31,991 bases of DNA from a virus. The notes beneath the pieces were generated by a model. It was not told the origin of the DNA and did not search any database. It saw nothing but the letters and a program-made list of their open reading frames with translations. This document shows, in pieces, positions 30,362-31,991 of the stretch. Both the position numbers and the translations under genes were made by a program. The DNA lies in the IMG/VR virus record IMGVR_UViG_3300025684_000043, positions 1 to 31,991 of that record. One strand, 5' to 3'. Numbering within the stretch: the stretch's first letter is position 1; each line of letters starts with the position of its first letter.

Positions 30362-30517
30362 TTATTGGTTATTGGGTTGAAGTTGTGGTACGAGTGAGTA
30401 GAGACCATAGCCTCCGTAGTACTTCTCGAGCATAGCGTCGATGTAGTCGAGGTCGTCTTGGTGTTTGCACTGACGACGCATGGCGATCAGTTGCTGCTCT
30501 GTTACTTTGCACGGCAT
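30362..30517 (-). CDS. 51-aa hypothetical protein
   Basis: A short gene coding MPCKVTEQQLIAMRRQCKHQ, then DDLDYIDAMLEKYYGGYGLY and SLVPQLQPNNQ. It fits tightly between the neighbouring genes (4 nt before the MGFFSW start, 11 nt after the 50-aa gene), which supports translation. Helical with two cysteines (C3, C17). Function unknown. Confidence 0.55.
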   Translation of the reverse strand: MPCKVTEQQLIAMRRQCKHQDDLDYIDAMLEKYYGGYGLYSLVPQLQPNNQ

Positions 30518-30528
30518 TGTTGATGATG

Positions 30529-30681
30529 TTAAAGGTTATTAAGTTCATGGTTGTACTCTTTCATAAGAGTTTCGACGGTCAATCCATCGTTCAGAAATTC
30601 GGGTCGAGCGTTCAGCCAGTAGACTAAACCACGGAGGTAGTTGGCTGCGTAGTCGACAGCTTCTTCTTTAATGTGAGACAT
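30529..30681 (-). CDS. 50-aa hypothetical protein
   Basis: A short gene coding MSHIKEEAVDYAANYLRGLV, then YWLNARPEFLNDGLTVETLM and KEYNHELNNL. It starts right after the leader TTAATACCTATACCCT and shares 13 bp through its ATG with the 29549-29869 gene, which supports it as a real translation start. Helical. Function unknown. Confidence 0.55.
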   Translation of the reverse strand: MSHIKEEAVDYAANYLRGLVYWLNARPEFLNDGLTVETLMKEYNHELNNL

Positions 30682-30697
30682 AGGGTATAGGTATTAA
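30679..30697 (-). repeat. Repeated leader/start-codon element, copy 2
   Basis: On the minus strand this reads TTAATACCTATACCCTATG. Its last 13 bases match copy 1, and its TTAATACCTATA part (plus strand tataggtattaa, 30686-30697) recurs at 29054-29065 before the gene starting at 29045. It may be a shared promoter, operator or translation-start element. Confidence 0.45.
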
Positions 30698-30711
30698 GGG
30701 TTGTTTTGTTA

Positions 30712-31323
30712 TCAGTGGAAGACCAAGCCGACCTTGTTGCTGTCATTGAACCACTTGGTAGCCATCACATCTGACGCCATAGCATCGACGTACCCTGCGG
30801 CATTCATGTCGTCGTAGGTGTCGAAGATGCGAGCGTGGCGGTGGTTGGTTGTGTCGATCAGATCGTCACGTGTACCACCCTCCGAGAAGATGATGTCGTA
30901 GTTGGGTGGGATGTCGTCACGGTCAAGGAACAATGGCACCGACTTGGTGTAGCTGTAGAACCTGACGTGGGGTAGTGCACGAGCGATGGCAAACCACTTC
31001 TCGATATACTTTCTACTGTAGTAGTCACCGCTGTCATGGACGCGGATCATGTCAGCCTTGGTACGTTTGACTTCGGCAATCATGACGTCTACGAACGTGT
31101 CACATTTGGTGGCTTCGTATCGTCGGATGAATGCGGGCTTGACGTTAGACCACGTGTATGCACCCTTCTGTGCATAGCAGAACTTAGCACATGACCCTGC
31201 GAAGGGACAGGTGCGTCGCCCTGAGTCGGGGTCGACTAGCGCAGGGATGCCGAAGTTCATGACCTTGAGGCCAACAGCCTTGGAGGTCTTTTTGAGCTTG
31301 GAGTTTTGGGTTAATAGGTTCAT
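30712..31323 (-). CDS. Gene product 88-like protein with three-Cys cluster
   Basis: A 203-aa protein of the phage gp88-like family (unknown function). Landmarks are CPFAGSCAKFCYAQKGAY (39-56, cysteines 39, 45 and 49, spacing C-x5-C-x3-C), VKPAFIRRYEATK, IRVHDSGDYYSRKYIEKW (93-110) and VRFYSYTKS (120-128). The cysteine trio and RVHDSGD suggest metal or Fe-S binding; the spacing is not the canonical radical-SAM C-x3-C-x2-C. Start ATG 31323 abuts the next gene (one-base overlap). It belongs to the early-type minus-strand cluster. Confidence 0.78.
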   Translation of the reverse strand: MNLLTQNSKLKKTSKAVGLKVMNFGIPALVDPDSGRRTCPFAGSCAKFCYAQKGAYTWSNVKPAFIRRYEATKCDTFVDVMIAEVKRTKADMIRVHDSGDYYSRKYIEKWFAIARALPHVRFYSYTKSVPLFLDRDDIPPNYDIIFSEGGTRDDLIDTTNHRHARIFDTYDDMNAAGYVDAMASDVMATKWFNDSNKVGLVFH

Positions 31324-31589
31324 CAGTATGGGAAATGATGGTTAAATATGTCGTCTTTGATGGAGTCCTTGTCGAGTGTGTCCCAATGAAGGTCGAACAC
31401 AGGAACACGGACGTCGGGTTGTGTCTTGCGACTGATGAGATAGAAGCCGTCCTCTATCTCTACTTCGGGGGGATCGGGTGGGGTGAGGTAGTCGCCCGGA
31501 CAACCTTCGTGCAATTCGTACACCACGATGAGGTGTACATCTTCGTCGTGGTATCCCACCTGTGTGTCAACTATCCAGTGTCGTGTCAT
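31323..31589 (-). CDS. Hypothetical 88-aa protein
   Basis: Unrecognised. MTRHWIVDTQVGYHDEDVHL, then IVVYELHEGCPGDYLTPPDP and EDGFYLISRKTQPDVRV. Such short proteins with a Pro-rich PPDPPEVEIEDG segment occur in phage early clusters without assigned function. ATG 31589 overlaps the preceding stop (ATGA) and is preferred to TTG 31595. Confidence 0.6.
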   Translation of the reverse strand: MTRHWIVDTQVGYHDEDVHLIVVYELHEGCPGDYLTPPDPPEVEIEDGFYLISRKTQPDVRVPVFDLHWDTLDKDSIKDDIFNHHFPY

Positions 31590-31789
31590 GACCAATTGTT
31601 TGCGTGTCCGTTCATCACGTCAGTGTAGTAGAGAAGGGACATGGGTTTGTATATTCTGTTGATGTGCGCTACCTCCTTGATGAAGGCTTGCATTTCTTGA
31701 CGTGTGTACATATAAGCGTTGGGGGCTTTGAACCATCCGTCGGTGTACACGATGCCGTGCTCTGTTTGGTGCTTGATGTCGTTTCTCAT
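31586..31789 (-). CDS. Hypothetical 67-aa protein
   Basis: Unrecognised. MRNDIKHQTEHGIVYTDGWF, then KAPNAYMYTRQEMQAFIKEV and AHINRIYKPMSLLYYTDVMN. ATG 31789 gives ATGA overlap with the stop of the next gene upstream and is chosen over 31807. The first codons share a 17-bp exact sequence with the start of 27371-27688. Confidence 0.6.
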   Translation of the reverse strand: MRNDIKHQTEHGIVYTDGWFKAPNAYMYTRQEMQAFIKEVAHINRIYKPMSLLYYTDVMNGHANNWS

Positions 31790-31980
31790 TGTGGTCGGTG
31801 CATCCAATGAATGTTATCTAGGTCGTATCCGCCGCCGTCGGGACAGCACAACCACTGCTCGACGTCGTTGTACCTGCTGACAGGGAACGGATCGGGAAGG
31901 TTGAGTATATCGACTTGGGACGTGACGAAGTTGAGGACTGCGATTTGGTCGTAGTCCAGCTCGATGCTAACTGATTTCAT
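31786..31980 (-). CDS. Hypothetical 64-aa protein
   Basis: Unrecognised. MKSVSIELDYDQIAVLNFVT, then DPFPVSRYNDVEQWLCCPDG and LDNIHWMHRPQ. It has a CC pair (residues 45-46). It is the first complete minus-strand gene in the window; its promoter, if separate, lies beyond 31980. Confidence 0.6.
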   Translation of the reverse strand: MKSVSIELDYDQIAVLNFVTSQVDILNLPDPFPVSRYNDVEQWLCCPDGGGYDLDNIHWMHRPQ

Positions 31981-31991
31981 AGTACTTGGGT

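Noticed and set aside
1-31991. tRNA genes, CRISPR array, integrase, attachment site
   Set aside because: No cloverleaf ending in CCA, no regularly spaced direct repeats and no recombinase motif were seen on either strand by eye.

Overview
The window is part of a tailed-phage genome (siphovirus type, HK97 fold) that infects a member of the Bacteroidota, most likely a marine Flavobacteriales-like bacterium. The phage call rests on a complete, canonically ordered packaging, head, neck and tail series. The host call rests on two secreted proteins with type IX secretion (T9SS) C-terminal domains, on GCTD-type and dockerin-like modules typical of marine flavobacterial surface proteins, and on start codons that mostly follow A/C-rich leaders without a Shine-Dalgarno sequence. 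Base composition looks balanced (a little over 50% GC by eye). No integrase, repressor, tRNA, rRNA, CRISPR array or insertion sequence is visible.

Plus strand, 1-21674 (late operon): small terminase (cut by the left edge), large terminase, portal, a 132-aa orphan, a small conserved head-region protein, a prohead protease-major capsid fusion, three neck or head-tail joining proteins, two tandem paralogous tail tube proteins, a tail assembly chaperone pair joined by a programmed -1 frameshift, tape measure, tail-tip protein, and two or three fibre-like proteins. Next come a secreted M43-type metalloprotease and a secreted GCTD/CHU_C protein, both with T9SS signals, then a one-TM holin-like protein, a T7-lysozyme-type amidase and a VRR-NUC nuclease. 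Most junctions are TAATG, TGATG or ATGA overlaps, so translation is probably coupled. Intrinsic terminators follow the capsid gene and the tail tube pair.

Minus strand, 31980-21745 (read right to left, converging on the late operon): a cluster of small genes, mostly unrecognised but including MGFFSW-family and gp88-like proteins, then a Myb-like DNA-binding protein, small membrane proteins, a replication/recombination set (annealing-protein-like candidate, SSB-tailed protein, SF3 helicase), a DnaA-domain-IV-like HTH protein and a metallophosphoesterase. The two transcription units meet at two consecutive hairpins (21696-21742).

The most unusual part is 15472-20672. Late virion-type genes run without a break into two proteins built for export through the host T9SS, and a dockerin-like calcium-binding module occurs both in a tail fibre-like protein and in the protease. 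This suggests a phage that uses the host outer-membrane secretion route during late infection. No stretch longer than about 70 bases lacks a gene or a described signal.
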